Notes under the pieces: model-generated
Seen by the model: only the letters and a program-made list of their open reading frames with translations
Told to the model about the DNA's origin: nothing
Database searches by the model: none
DNA from: an uncultured Sulfurovum sp.
GTDB lineage: Bacteria; Campylobacterota; Campylobacteria; Campylobacterales; Sulfurovaceae
Direction of reading: 5' to 3'
Assembly: GCA_902727895.1 (NCBI GenBank)
Contig: CACVAP010000011.1
Coordinates: 103,413 to 167,412, forward strand
DNA length: 64,000 nucleotides
Made by a program: the position numbers and the translations under genes
Shown: in pieces, positions 51,997 through 61,933 of the stretch
Position numbering within the stretch: the first letter of the stretch is position 1
Layout of the letters: each line of letters starts with the position of its first letter

Positions 51997-54181
51997 AGTC
52001 TAGCTTCTCCTGTTTATAAGTTACTTTAACCGTACCACCATCTTGAAGTTCACCAAACAATATTTCGTCCGTTAACTCTTCTTTAATCTTTTGGTCAATT
52101 ACACGTGCAATTTCTCTGGCACCATATATATCAGAGTAACCTTCTTCTGCAATATAAGTACGCGCTTTTTTACCCAGTTTAATCGTAATGTTTTTAGCTT
52201 TCATTTGCTTGTTAAGCTTAACTATTTCACGCTCAACAATTTTTTCAATGTCTTCTAAAGATAAGTGTTTAAATGTCAATACTGAAGTTAAACGGTTTCT
52301 AAACTCTGGAGAGAAGAAGTCATTTAAAGCATTGTCAGTTTTAGTAGACGTATCCTTATTAAAGCCCATTACATTTGCTTCTTTTGTACCAAGGTTAGAT
52401 GTCATAATAAGTACAACATTTTTAAAGTCACTTACCATTCCATTATTATCCGTTAATTTAGCACCGTCCATTACTTGAAGTAAAATATTCATAATATCTG
52501 GATGTGCTTTTTCAACCTCATCAAGAAGTAAAACCATATGTGGATTCTTTTTAACCATCTCAGTTAAAAGTCCACCTTGTTCATAACCAACATAACCTGG
52601 AGGTGCACCAATAAGACGTGAAAGTGCATGTTTTTCCATATATTCACTCATATCAATACGCTCAAAATGAATGTCCATACTCTCAGCCAATTCAGTACTT
52701 AATGCTGTTTTACCAACCCCTGTAGGTCCTACAAATAAGAATGAACCAATTGGCGCATTCTCTTTATTTAATCCAGCATATGAGCGTTTAATAGATTGAA
52801 CTACTGTATTAACAGCATCATCTTGACCAATAATTTTTGACTTAATCACATCTGACATATCTTTTAATTTAGAAACATCATCAGATGAGACCACCGTTGA
52901 TGGAAGCTTTAACATACGTGCCACTGAAGTCTCAATGTCTTCACGTGTTACAGTTATGTCTTTTTTATCACGTAACATAAAGTGCGCCCCAACTTCATCA
53001 ATGATATCCATTGCCTTGTCTGGTAAAAATCTATCATGTAAATATTTAACACTTAATTCTACAGCTGCTTTCAGTGATTCATCTGAGAAAGTAATTTTAT
53101 GATAAGCTTCATATTTATCTTTAATACCTCGCAAAATAATCAAAGTATCTTCAGCTGAAGGCTCATCAATATCTATTTTAGAGAAACGACGAGAAAGTGC
53201 TTTGTCTTTGTCTAAATAGTTTCTATATTCAGCAAAAGTAGTTGCCCCAATACACTTTAACTCACCTCTTGCCAAAGCAGGTTTAAGTAAGTTAGCAGCA
53301 TCCATGCTACCTCCAGAAGTTGCACCAGCCCCTACTAAAGTATGAATCTCATCAATGAATATAATTGACTTCTTAACAGTTTGAATCTCTGTTAAAATAC
53401 CTTTTAAACGTTTTTCAAAATCACCTCTGTACTTTGTTCCTGAAATCATTGCACCTAAATCTAAAGCAAAGATTGAAGAACCTTGAAGTACTTCAGGTAC
53501 TTTTTCTTCTGCAATTAGAAGTGCTAAGCCTTCAGCAATGGCTGTCTTACCTACCCCTGGTTCACCCACTAAAAGTGGATTGTTCTTTTTACGACGACAA
53601 AGTGTTTGCATTACTCTATCAATCTCTTCAGCACGTCCTATAATAGGATCAATTTTACCAGATTTTGCCACTTCTACTAACTCTGTAGTATATGCTTTAA
53701 GATTTGGATAAGATTCATCTTCTTCATCAGTAGCTGTATCATCACTCGCAGTAGAATGAGAGATAACTTCTAAAATATCTAAACGACTCACACCCTCATG
53801 TACTAATACAGTATAGGCATATGATTCTTCTTGTGTAAAGATTGACGCTAATAAATCACCAATTTGTGCTTCTGCTTTTCCTGATGCATTAATGTGTGAA
53901 ACCATATCATTCATAACGTTTGAAAGAGTAACTGTCTCATATGGATTATGATCTTTTCCATCTTCTAATGTTTCCATAACTGGGTTACTTGTTTTCACAT
54001 ACTCTGAGATAAGTTCTTGCATCTCTGAAACATCTGCCCCAGCTGCTTTCAAAATTTCTTCTCCAGTAGTACTTTTTAAAATCGTTAAAAAGATATGTTC
54101 TAAAGTCAAGTACTCATGCTTATTTGCTTTCGCATACTGTACTGAATCCCTAAAAATATTGTTTAATTCTATACTTATCAT
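51980..54181 (-). CDS. clpA: ATP-dependent Clp protease ATP-binding subunit ClpA
   Basis: 733 aa. N-domain (about 1-145) that binds ClpS, D1 AAA+ with Walker A GEPGVGKTAIAEG, D2 with GPTGVGKTALSTELA and KNVVLIMTSNLGT. It unfolds substrates for ClpP, which is not in this window. Middle gene of clpS-clpA-aat. Confidence 0.96.
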   Translation of the reverse strand: MISIELNNIFRDSVQYAKANKHEYLTLEHIFLTILKSTTGEEILKAAGADVSEMQELISEYVKTSNPVMETLEDGKDHNPYETVTLSNVMNDMVSHINASGKAEAQIGDLLASIFTQEESYAYTVLVHEGVSRLDILEVISHSTASDDTATDEEDESYPNLKAYTTELVEVAKSGKIDPIIGRAEEIDRVMQTLCRRKKNNPLLVGEPGVGKTAIAEGLALLIAEEKVPEVLQGSSIFALDLGAMISGTKYRGDFEKRLKGILTEIQTVKKSIIFIDEIHTLVGAGATSGGSMDAANLLKPALARGELKCIGATTFAEYRNYLDKDKALSRRFSKIDIDEPSAEDTLIILRGIKDKYEAYHKITFSDESLKAAVELSVKYLHDRFLPDKAMDIIDEVGAHFMLRDKKDITVTREDIETSVARMLKLPSTVVSSDDVSKLKDMSDVIKSKIIGQDDAVNTVVQSIKRSYAGLNKENAPIGSFLFVGPTGVGKTALSTELAESMDIHFERIDMSEYMEKHALSRLIGAPPGYVGYEQGGLLTEMVKKNPHMVLLLDEVEKAHPDIMNILLQVMDGAKLTDNNGMVSDFKNVVLIMTSNLGTKEANVMGFNKDTSTKTDNALNDFFSPEFRNRLTSVLTFKHLSLEDIEKIVEREIVKLNKQMKAKNITIKLGKKARTYIAEEGYSDIYGAREIARVIDQKIKEELTDEILFGELQDGGTVKVTYKQEKLDFVFNI

Positions 54182-54210
54182 TTTTTTCTCCTTTAAAAAT
54201 GTTTTACTAA

Positions 54211-54507
54211 CTATACTTCTTCCATTGTTGCTAAAAGTGGAAATCCATTACTTTTAGCCAATGATTTAACCTGATGTACCTTAGTCTCAGCAATTTGATG
54301 GCTAAAAATACCACAAACGCCTTTTCCTGCTTGATGAATTTCTAGCATAATTTTTTCTGAGTCATGTACACTTTTATGAAATACATGCATCAAAACCTCC
54401 ACTACAAATTCCATACTCGTATAGTCATCATTATGTAATAGCACTTTATATTGCGTTGGCTCATCCAACGCTAACTTAGTTTCCAGTTCTTCTTCTATGT
54501 TTGGCAA
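54211..54507 (-). CDS. clpS: ClpS adaptor (N-degron recognition)
   Basis: 98 aa. KVLLHNDDYTSMEFVVEVLMHVFHKSVHDSEKIMLEIHQAGKG contains the conserved NDD-T/S-x-x-x-V of the N-degron pocket. It delivers proteins with N-terminal Leu/Phe/Tyr/Trp to ClpA. First gene of the operon; divergent from bioD. Confidence 0.95.
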   Translation of the reverse strand: MPNIEEELETKLALDEPTQYKVLLHNDDYTSMEFVVEVLMHVFHKSVHDSEKIMLEIHQAGKGVCGIFSHQIAETKVHQVKSLAKSNGFPLLATMEEV

Positions 54508-54586
54508 GATCTTTCCTCTTCAGTTGTTACTTAATTAGTATAGCAGTATTATGTTAGAATTCCAATATTTCTTTTGGAGTTTAACC

Positions 54587-55240
54587 ATGAAACCACTTTT
54601 TGTTACAGCTACTAATACCAACGTCGGTAAAACTTATACAACGCTCAAACTTATAGAAAGCTTTTCTAAGCAAGGTATTAGTGTTGGGGTATGTAAACCC
54701 ATAGAAACAGGAGTAGAAACAGAACCTCTCGATGCACAAGCACTACTCGAAACCGTAAAAAAGTACAATCCTAACTTTAAAAACCTAAGCCCTAAAGATA
54801 TCACAGCTTACACTTTTGAACTTCCAGCAGCCCCTTTTTCTGCTGATACTGAGCAAATTATTAAAATCCAAACCATAAAAGATAAGATAGCTGAACTCCA
54901 AGAACTCTGTGAGCTACTTATTATAGAAGGTGCTGGTGGACTGATGGTTCCCATCACCAAAGAGTACAAGATGATTGACTTAGCCAAAGAGCTAAATCTG
55001 AAAACCCTTTTAGTAACACCTTCTAAATTAGGGTGTATAAATGATACACTATTGAGCATGGATGCACTAAAAAGTCATAATATTTCTTTTGATTGGTGTA
55101 TAAATTTATTTGAAGATAAGAATGAGTTTCATAAAGTAACAAAGCCTTATTATGATGCCGTCTTTCCACACTGGTGGTACTTAGACGAGGGATTAGAAGA
55201 CTTTAAATTAAGTATTATTGATAAAAATACCCCACGCTAA
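54587..55240 (+). CDS. bioD: Dethiobiotin synthetase
   Basis: 217 aa from ATG 54587 (MKPLFVTATNTNVGKTYTT), with TTTTGGAG upstream; a frame start at 54551 is less likely. P-loop TNTNVGKT, KPIETGVE, and LLIIEGAGGLMVPI. It closes the ureido ring of biotin. No other bio gene is adjacent. Confidence 0.9.
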   Translation: MKPLFVTATNTNVGKTYTTLKLIESFSKQGISVGVCKPIETGVETEPLDAQALLETVKKYNPNFKNLSPKDITAYTFELPAAPFSADTEQIIKIQTIKDKIAELQELCELLIIEGAGGLMVPITKEYKMIDLAKELNLKTLLVTPSKLGCINDTLLSMDALKSHNISFDWCINLFEDKNEFHKVTKPYYDAVFPHWWYLDEGLEDFKLSIIDKNTPR

Positions 55241-55283
55241 GGTTATAAAATACACAGTTCAAGATTTCATAAGCGTTTATTGA

Positions 55284-55289
55284 TATAAT
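55284..55289 (+). promoter_or_regulatory. -10 box of the 184-aa gene
   Basis: TATAAT 37 bp upstream of ATG 55327; RBS AAAGGAG (55311-55317) is between. Confidence 0.5.
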
Positions 55290-55326
55290 TTTTTCAAACC
55301 TATCAATATAAAGGAGTATTAATAAT

Positions 55327-55881
55327 ATGGCAGATGAAGACCAAACACGTTTACTAGAACTACAAATGGCAGATCTTAAAGCCTCTTACGGCATAGCAAA
55401 AGATGCACCTAAAAGTACCACTAACAACGATCGTAGTGAAAACAGTAGAAAGATTGCAGCACTTTATGAAGATGCTGCTGAGTATGAAGAAGAGTTAGAA
55501 ACTTTTGAAAAAGAGTTAGAAATTGTACGAAACAATGAATTTAAAGATATTGTTAATAGCCTAATAGAAACCTTTCCTAACTATGAAGGTGACTACTCAA
55601 AAGAGGTAAAAGCACTACTTGAAGCCTACTGGACACAATTTGTAGAAGTTGACAAAACACACCCAGAAGAAGAATTACAACAGATTAAAAAGTTAGAACT
55701 TTCTGAATATAGTGATGAATTAAGTACTAAAGTAAAAAATGCTTTAATCAAAAGATGGGAAATGCTAGTGAACATTAAAAAAGAACACGTTGCAGAAGAA
55801 CGAGCAGAAATGAAACTACGAGGGATGAAACCAGATCATATTAGAAAGGTTTATAGAAAGTATCATGGCTTAGAAGTCTAA
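55327..55881 (+). CDS. Conserved-looking hypothetical protein, helical
   Basis: 184 aa, strongly acidic and helical. An N-terminal coiled coil (DEDQTRLLELQMADLKASYG, EYEEELETFEKELEIVRNN) is followed by KDIVNSLIETFPNYEGDYSKEV and a C-terminal basic helix (EMKLRGMKPDHIRKVYRKYHGLEV). Well-formed promoter and RBS, monocistronic. I do not recognise the family. No signal peptide or TM, so cytoplasmic. Confidence 0.6.
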   Translation: MADEDQTRLLELQMADLKASYGIAKDAPKSTTNNDRSENSRKIAALYEDAAEYEEELETFEKELEIVRNNEFKDIVNSLIETFPNYEGDYSKEVKALLEAYWTQFVEVDKTHPEEELQQIKKLELSEYSDELSTKVKNALIKRWEMLVNIKKEHVAEERAEMKLRGMKPDHIRKVYRKYHGLEV

Positions 55882-56030
55882 ATCATATATACCATTATAT
55901 AATATCATCTATCTCTTTAGCTTTTAGCTCAAGAGATACCAATAAATTACTTTTTTCATAAATATTTAAAAACTAATATACACATCATCTAAACATAACC
56001 ATACTATAATAATCTTTATGGAGAAAATAG

Positions 56031-56687
56031 ATGAAAATATTATTACTAGAAGATGACCCCCTACTCTCAAAAATACTAACAAAACATCTTTCTTTAACTT
56101 ATGAAGTAACTTCCGTCTATGATGGAGATACAGCATTAGAAACCGTAGAAAATGAAAAGTTTAATCTACTTATTTTAGATTCTAATGTACCTGGTCTCAC
56201 AGGTCTTGAACTCATTAAAGAATTACGCTCTTACAGTGACACTACCCCAATTATTATGATAACTGCTTATCAAGATACCCTACATCTTAAAAAAGCTTTT
56301 ACTAATGGATGTAATGACTATATAAAAAAACCTTTTGAACTCGATGAACTTGACATGCGTATTGACAATATTACACGTACTTTTAACATAGAACAAAATC
56401 AACTTATCGATGTCGGTCACCAAGTTTTATTTGATGCACTTAACAACCAGATCACTACAGAAAATAAAACATTCTCACTGGCTAAAAAAGAGTCTGAGCT
56501 TTTAAATTACCTAGCTACCAATAGAACACGTACAGTCTCAAAAGAAGAACTAACACAGAATTTATGGACCTATGAGACCATGCCAAGTGATGCGACTCTT
56601 CGCGTTTACATTAGAAATTTAAGAGCTTTAATTGGGAAAGACAGTATTGAAACCATACGTGGAATGGGGTATCGTCTTGTATCATGA
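56031..56687 (+). CDS. OmpR-family response regulator
   Basis: 218 aa. Acidic pocket at LLLEDDP, phospho-acceptor Asp50 in LLILDSNVPGLTG, ITAY, and YIKKPFELDEL (Lys100). C-terminal winged helix with TFSLAKKESELLNYLATNRTRTVSKEEL and TIRGMGYRLVS. All key residues are present, in contrast to the 5544 regulator. It overlaps its kinase gene at the 3' end. RBS TATGGAG. Confidence 0.93.
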   Translation: MKILLLEDDPLLSKILTKHLSLTYEVTSVYDGDTALETVENEKFNLLILDSNVPGLTGLELIKELRSYSDTTPIIMITAYQDTLHLKKAFTNGCNDYIKKPFELDELDMRIDNITRTFNIEQNQLIDVGHQVLFDALNNQITTENKTFSLAKKESELLNYLATNRTRTVSKEELTQNLWTYETMPSDATLRVYIRNLRALIGKDSIETIRGMGYRLVS

Positions 56688-57816
56688 TGAACGTCGTGCC
56701 TTAATTAGCTTCTTGCTTATCTATGTCTCATCCTCCATACTTATGTTAGGAAGTGCTGGTTTCTTTTACTATAAAGAAAAAATTGCTACTATTGACAGAA
56801 TGTGTGGTGTCACAATGGAACATATGGCAATGCAAGTAAAAGTACATATTATGAAAAATCATGACATTTCTTCTCTTTTTAATGAGAGTGATCTTACTAA
56901 AATAGGTCTTTATGATAAAAATAAAAAAATTATTAAATCCAATCTAACTACTGATAATATTAACTTTAATCAAATTAACTATACCAACCATACCTCTGCT
57001 TTTTTCGTAACACAACTTCTAAAACCTATTAATAATATTGAATATATCATCATAGAAGATGCTAATGTTTCAAAAGAGATGCACAATCTAAAAGGAATAA
57101 TTGCTTTTAAACTCTTCTTGGCTTCTTTATTTATGGCTTTTGTCGGTTACTTCTTATCTCGCTTACTTCTAAAACCTGTCAAAGAAAACTTTGCAATTTT
57201 AAGTCGTTTTATGAAAGATTCAGCCCATGAATTAAACACACCAGTTACTGCCCTTATGATGTCAGCTAACTATCTTAAAAAAGAATATGACCAAGAAATG
57301 GTAGAGCATATGTTACTCTCTTCTAAAATGATTTCAGAAACATATAACTCCATAGCCTACTTAGCTTTTAACGATTTAGATGTAGAAGTAAACGAAGAGT
57401 TTGACTTAGCCGAACACATCTATGCCTCTATAAAATACTTTCAAGAAATAGCTGCGAGCAAAAACATCACTATTAATGCAGAGCTTAATACATACATAAT
57501 TAATATGGATAAAAATAGTATACGAAAACTTATTAATAACCTCATTTCAAATGCTATTAAATACTCATACAGTGACAAAAAGATAGATATTGTATTAGAG
57601 GAAAATATTTTAAAAATAAAAGATGAAGGTATAGGTATAAATAAAGAAGATCAAAAAAAGATTTTCAAACGCTATAAACGTGTTGATCAAAAAGGATCAG
57701 GTGGATTTGGAATAGGTCTGGATATTGTTATGGGAATTTGTAGAGCTAATAAAATTGAAATTTCATTGGAGTCTGAGCTTAAAAAAGGAAGTACTTTTAG
57801 TTTAGTGTTTCCATAA
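56677..57816 (+). CDS. Sensor histidine kinase paired with the OmpR-type regulator
   Basis: About 380 aa. No ATG exists in frame near the start; TTG 56677 (MYHDERRALISFLLIYVSSS) is preferred, with a TGGGG upstream, placing the first TM right after a short charged N-terminus; TTG 56632 is the alternative. Two TM spans (about 10-32 and 145-170) bracket a periplasmic domain. HisKA has FMKDSAHELNTPVTALM, HATPase has NLISNAIKYS, DEGIGINKED and GGFGIGLDIV. Overlaps the regulator by 11 bp. Confidence 0.88.
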   Translation: MYHDERRALISFLLIYVSSSILMLGSAGFFYYKEKIATIDRMCGVTMEHMAMQVKVHIMKNHDISSLFNESDLTKIGLYDKNKKIIKSNLTTDNINFNQINYTNHTSAFFVTQLLKPINNIEYIIIEDANVSKEMHNLKGIIAFKLFLASLFMAFVGYFLSRLLLKPVKENFAILSRFMKDSAHELNTPVTALMMSANYLKKEYDQEMVEHMLLSSKMISETYNSIAYLAFNDLDVEVNEEFDLAEHIYASIKYFQEIAASKNITINAELNTYIINMDKNSIRKLINNLISNAIKYSYSDKKIDIVLEENILKIKDEGIGINKEDQKKIFKRYKRVDQKGSGGFGIGLDIVMGICRANKIEISLESELKKGSTFSLVFP

Positions 57817-57827
57817 GAAAAAAACAC

Positions 57828-57851
57828 CTTTGCCAAATAAATTTAGCAAAG
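57828..57851 (-). terminator. Intrinsic terminator of the spc operon after infA
   Basis: CTTTGC and GCAAAG arms with an AAAT/ATTT inner pairing. On the minus strand it is followed by GTGTTTTTTTCTTATGG, a strong U-tract. It lies 16 bp after the infA stop. Confidence 0.75.
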
Positions 57852-57867
57852 TATAAAGATTATAAGT

Positions 57868-58086
57868 CTATTTATATCTAAAAGTAATACGACCTTTATC
57901 AAGGCTGTATGGTGTTAACTCAACTTTTACTTTATCCCCTGGTAAGATCTTAATGTAGTGCATTCTCATCTTTCCAGCAATATGACATAAAATATTATGT
58001 CCATTGTCAAGTTCTACTCTAAAAGTTGCATTTGGTAAAGCTTCAACTACTTTACCATCAATTTCAATTACGTCGTCTTTAGCCAT
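57868..58086 (-). CDS. infA: Translation initiation factor IF-1
   Basis: 72 aa, the family length. [46 protein letters not shown] is the S1-like OB core. Last gene of the operon here; RBS AAAGGAG. Confidence 0.96.
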   Translation of the reverse strand: MAKDDVIEIDGKVVEALPNATFRVELDNGHNILCHIAGKMRMHYIKILPGDKVKVELTPYSLDKGRITFRYK

Positions 58087-58134
58087 TAATTCTCCTTTGA
58101 ATCTGTACTGTTCGTTCTTATACTTGGATATTGT

Positions 58135-58908
58135 TTATAAATTGTGAGTTGGTTCAGCCTCTGTTAAAATAACAGCTCTACCATCCACAATTGCTACCGT
58201 ATGCTCATAGTGAGAAGAACGAAGTCCATCTTCACTAACAACTGACCATTTATCATCTAAAATAACAGGCTTATCGCCTTTTTGACAAACCATCGGTTCT
58301 AAACAAAATACCATTCCATTTTTAATTTTTGGACCATTATTTGGTCTTCCATCAAGATAGTTTGGTATATTTGGTTCTTCATGAGGTTTTGTTCCAATTC
58401 CATGACCACAAAAGTCTCGTAAAGGAACATAACCACGCTCTCTAATAAATGTTTCTAAAATCAAAGATAACTCTTTAAATCTCATACCAACTCTTATGTT
58501 CTCTATCGCATGATAGAGAGAATCTTTAGCACAAGCAATTAAAGCTTCATCTTCTTTAGAAATTTTACCAATAGGCATAGTAATAGCTGCATCACCAAAG
58601 TAAGCATCAATTTTAGTACCTAAGTCCAAACCAAGTATATCACCCTCTTTAATCTTTTGATCCGTAGGTGTTCCATGTATACAAACTTCATTCAGTGAAG
58701 TACATACAGAACCTGTGAATCCATAAAGACCTTTAAATGATGGTTCTGCGCCATGCTTTCGAATAAAAGCTTCACCCATATCATCAATCTCTTTAAGTGT
58801 CATTCCAACAGTAACATTTTCTTGGAGGTATTTTAGTGTTTTACCCACGATTGACCCAGCTAATGCTAGCTTGGTCAATTCGTTAGGTTTACGAAGTGCA
58901 ATTGCCAT
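58135..58908 (-). CDS. map: Methionine aminopeptidase
   Basis: 257 aa. Type I metal ligands: GLDLGTKIDAYFGDAAIT (Asp pair), CGHGIG (His), EEPNIPNY and VFCLEPM (Glu), SSHYEHTVAIVD. It removes initiator methionine. Its ATG shares one base with the secY stop. Confidence 0.95.
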   Translation of the reverse strand: MAIALRKPNELTKLALAGSIVGKTLKYLQENVTVGMTLKEIDDMGEAFIRKHGAEPSFKGLYGFTGSVCTSLNEVCIHGTPTDQKIKEGDILGLDLGTKIDAYFGDAAITMPIGKISKEDEALIACAKDSLYHAIENIRVGMRFKELSLILETFIRERGYVPLRDFCGHGIGTKPHEEPNIPNYLDGRPNNGPKIKNGMVFCLEPMVCQKGDKPVILDDKWSVVSEDGLRSSHYEHTVAIVDGRAVILTEAEPTHNL

Positions 58909-60149
58909 TATAGACCTACTGATCCTAATGTTTCGTATTTGTTCATATAGATTTGAGCTTCAATCTTTCTCATTGTATCAAGTGCAACTTGAACAATAAT
59001 AAGTACAGCAACCCCACCAAAGAAGAATGCTGCACCAATTGAGTTAATCAATATAAACGGTACCGTAGAAATAATTGCCAGGTAAAATGCACCTGAACCT
59101 GTTAATCTACTAGCAACTTCATTAATGAATTCTTTAGTGTGTTCACCAGGACGCACACCAGGAATAAATCCACCTTGACGCTTTAAGTTATCTGCAATGT
59201 CTTTCGCATTAAATACAATAGATGCATAAAAATATGCAAAGAACACAACCAATATAAATGTTGCAGCATTAAATGCCATACCACCAGGAGCTAAGGCATC
59301 TGCAATGGCTTTAGCATACTCATTATCTGAGCTACCCAACATCGTTAGAGGAAACATTAAAACAGCTGAAGCAAAAATTGGAGGAATAACACCTGCAAGG
59401 TTTACCTTAATTGGAATATAGTTCATAACTCGTTTATCTTGATTTTGCATAATTGTTTTTCTTGAGTAAGAAATAGGAATTCTACGCTCACCAAGTTCAA
59501 TATAGATAATAACAAAAATCGTTAAGAAAATAATTACTACCATTGCCAATACTGCTAAGAACGATAATGCACCTGTATTTACAGAAGTCATTGTATTTGA
59601 AATAGCCGAAGGAATTCCAGAAACAATACCAGCAAAAATAATCAATGAAATACCATTACCAATACCACTTTGAGTAATACGCTCACCAATCCACATCAAT
59701 AACATGGTACCAGTTAACATAGAAACAACAGTAATAATAGTAAATGTCATTGGATCAATAAGTACAGCACCATTCATATTTTGTAATCCAACAGAAATAC
59801 CAAATGCTTGAACAATTGTAATTACAATGGTTGCATAACGAATAATTTGCATATACTTTTGCATACCATCACGTTCTTTTTTCATTTGACCAATAGCTGG
59901 AAAAGTCGCAGCCATAAGCTCCATTACAATTGAAGCAGTAATATAAGGCATGATTCCAAGTGCAATAATAGAGAAACGCTCAATAGCACCACCAGAGAAC
60001 ATGTTAATCATGTCCCCTACACCTTGACCATTAAAAAATGAGGCAATAACAGTAGTGTCAACACCTGGAACTGGTACGTATGCTAAAACTCTGTAGGCAA
60101 ATAGAAATCCAAAAGTAATCAGTATTTTCTGAGTTAAAGCATTACTCAT
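58908..60149 (-). CDS. secY: Protein translocase subunit SecY
   Basis: 413 aa, ten TM spans. FLFAYRVLAYVPVPGVDT start, GIMPYITASIVMEL, GNGISLIIFAGIVSGIP, GERRIPISYSRK and FKRQ-region DNLKRQGGFIPGVRPGEHT. Central pore of the translocon served by SecDF/YajC encoded at 13.6-16.4 kb. Slightly short, usual in the phylum. Confidence 0.96.
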   Translation of the reverse strand: MSNALTQKILITFGFLFAYRVLAYVPVPGVDTTVIASFFNGQGVGDMINMFSGGAIERFSIIALGIMPYITASIVMELMAATFPAIGQMKKERDGMQKYMQIIRYATIVITIVQAFGISVGLQNMNGAVLIDPMTFTIITVVSMLTGTMLLMWIGERITQSGIGNGISLIIFAGIVSGIPSAISNTMTSVNTGALSFLAVLAMVVIIFLTIFVIIYIELGERRIPISYSRKTIMQNQDKRVMNYIPIKVNLAGVIPPIFASAVLMFPLTMLGSSDNEYAKAIADALAPGGMAFNAATFILVVFFAYFYASIVFNAKDIADNLKRQGGFIPGVRPGEHTKEFINEVASRLTGSGAFYLAIISTVPFILINSIGAAFFFGGVAVLIIVQVALDTMRKIEAQIYMNKYETLGSVGL

Positions 60150-60151
60150 GG

Positions 60152-60550
60152 TTAGTTACCACTCGTTGTAACAGCTTCATCTTTGATTTTAGCTACTAAA
60201 TCTTTAGCACCTGCACCAATAAGCTTTACTTTTTTTACAGTTTTTTGAAGTTTATATACAGACCCAATTGTCTCCATAGTAATTTCAGCAAGTTCTGCAA
60301 CTGCTTTGTTTTTATCAACATTAATTGAATGAGGTTTAATTACTCTAGAAGTAAAACCAACTTTTGGTAGTCTTCTGTAAAGTGGCATTTGCCCACCTTC
60401 AAAACCTCTTTTAGCTGAATAACCTGTTCTTGACTTCTGACCTTTATTACCACGTCCTGAAGTTTTACCTGTTCCCGAACCTGCACCACGACCTACACGT
60501 TTTCTATTACGTGTAGAACCTGCTGCTGGTTGTAAATTATGTAATGCCAT
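60152..60550 (-). CDS. rplO: 50S ribosomal protein L15
   Basis: 132 aa. [39 protein letters not shown] is the L15 Gly/Arg-rich N-terminus; [17 protein letters not shown] follows. 2 bp before secY. Confidence 0.96.
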   Translation of the reverse strand: MALHNLQPAAGSTRNRKRVGRGAGSGTGKTSGRGNKGQKSRTGYSAKRGFEGGQMPLYRRLPKVGFTSRVIKPHSINVDKNKAVAELAEITMETIGSVYKLQKTVKKVKLIGAGAKDLVAKIKDEAVTTSGN

Positions 60551-60560
60551 ATCTACTTCC

Positions 60561-61010
60561 TTATTTCTTAACTTTTACAAGAGCATCGATTGTTGCTCTT
60601 ACTAGGTTGTTAGGATTGTTAGAACCTAAAGACTTTGCAATAACATCTTTAATCCCTGCAAGCTCAAGTACTGGTCTCATCGCACCACCGGCGATAGTTC
60701 CTGTACCTTCAGATGCTGGTCTTAAGATAATACGGCTTGCACCAGTTTTTTGTTGAACATCATGAGCAATAGTTGTACCCTTAATATTAACTTGAACAAG
60801 AGATTTGAAAGCGTCATCAACTGCTTTTTTAATAGCATCTGGAACTTCTTTCGCTTTACCTGTACCATAACCAATTGTACCATTTTTGTCACCAATAACC
60901 ACAAGTGCAGTAAATCTAAAACGTCTACCACCCTTTACAACTTTAGTAACACGACCAATGTTTACGATTTTCTCTTCAAATTTTTCTCTATCGATATTTT
61001 CTGCTAACAT
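60561..61010 (-). CDS. rpsE: 30S ribosomal protein S5
   Basis: 149 aa. [33 protein letters not shown] (N-terminal dsRBD-like) and [30 protein letters not shown] (C-terminal). RBS AAGGAGAAGATGA, standard position between L18 and L15. Confidence 0.96.
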   Translation of the reverse strand: MLAENIDREKFEEKIVNIGRVTKVVKGGRRFRFTALVVIGDKNGTIGYGTGKAKEVPDAIKKAVDDAFKSLVQVNIKGTTIAHDVQQKTGASRIILRPASEGTGTIAGGAMRPVLELAGIKDVIAKSLGSNNPNNLVRATIDALVKVKK

Positions 61011-61021
61011 TCATCTTCTCC

Positions 61022-61378
61022 TTAAAACTTAATTCCAGCTTCTCTCATAGCATCTGCAAAAGCTGCAACAACACCATGGTAAAGATAACCGTTTCTATCG
61101 AAAACAACTGTTTCAATATTTTTAGCTTTAAGAGCATCTGCCATTGCAGCACCTACTTTTTTAGCATCTTCTTGATTCGCTTTTAAACCCATCTTCTTAC
61201 CATCAGCAGAAGCAAGTGTTACACCAGCAACATCATCAATCGCTTGAGCATAGAAGTGTTTGTTTGATTTAAAAACAGATACTCTTGGAAGTGCTTCTGA
61301 ACCAGAAATCTTTCCTCTTACTCTTCTTTTACGTTGAATTCTAAGTTTGTTTTTTCTTTTTTGAATACTTTTTAACAT
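61022..61378 (-). CDS. rplR: 50S ribosomal protein L18
   Basis: 118 aa. [66 protein letters not shown], all typical. Binds 5S rRNA. Confidence 0.96.
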   Translation of the reverse strand: MLKSIQKRKNKLRIQRKRRVRGKISGSEALPRVSVFKSNKHFYAQAIDDVAGVTLASADGKKMGLKANQEDAKKVGAAMADALKAKNIETVVFDRNGYLYHGVVAAFADAMREAGIKF

Positions 61379-61390
61379 CTTATGCTCCTA

Positions 61391-61924
61391 TTAACTTGCT
61401 GATTTTCCAGCTTTTCTGACAATAACTTCATCAGTATACTTAACACCTTTACCCTTGTAAGGCTCTGGTGGTCTAAAGCTTCTAATCTCAGCAGCAACTT
61501 GACCAATAGTCTGTTTGTCTGTACCAGAAAGGTGAATAAGATTCTTCTCAACTTTTACTTCAATTCCTTCTGGAATAGCATAATCAATTGGATGAGAGAA
61601 ACCAAGTTGTAAGTTAAGAGTTTGACCTTGAACAGCAGCTCTATAACCAACACCGTTGATTTCTAAAGATTTTTTAAAACCTTTATCTAAACCTTCAATA
61701 ATATTTGCAAATAAAGCTCTGTAAGTTCCCCAGAAAGCTGCGCTCTCTTTTGACTCACCAACTTTTCCAAATGTTACTTCAGTACCATCAATAGAAATCT
61801 CAACTCTACCGTGAGTTTCTAATCTTTTCTCATCTTTACCTTTTTTGGCAACGATTGCAGTACCTTCAACAGATACATCAATACCGTTAGCAACGGTTAC
61901 AGGTTTTTTTCCTACTCTTGACAT
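61391..61924 (-). CDS. rplF: 50S ribosomal protein L6
   Basis: 177 aa. SRVGKKPV start, GVGYRAAVQGQTLNLQLGFSHPI, and the C-terminal RSFRPPEPYKGKGVKYTDEVIVRKAGKS signature. Confidence 0.96.
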   Translation of the reverse strand: MSRVGKKPVTVANGIDVSVEGTAIVAKKGKDEKRLETHGRVEISIDGTEVTFGKVGESKESAAFWGTYRALFANIIEGLDKGFKKSLEINGVGYRAAVQGQTLNLQLGFSHPIDYAIPEGIEVKVEKNLIHLSGTDKQTIGQVAAEIRSFRPPEPYKGKGVKYTDEVIVRKAGKSAS

Positions 61925-61933
61925 ATCTACTCC

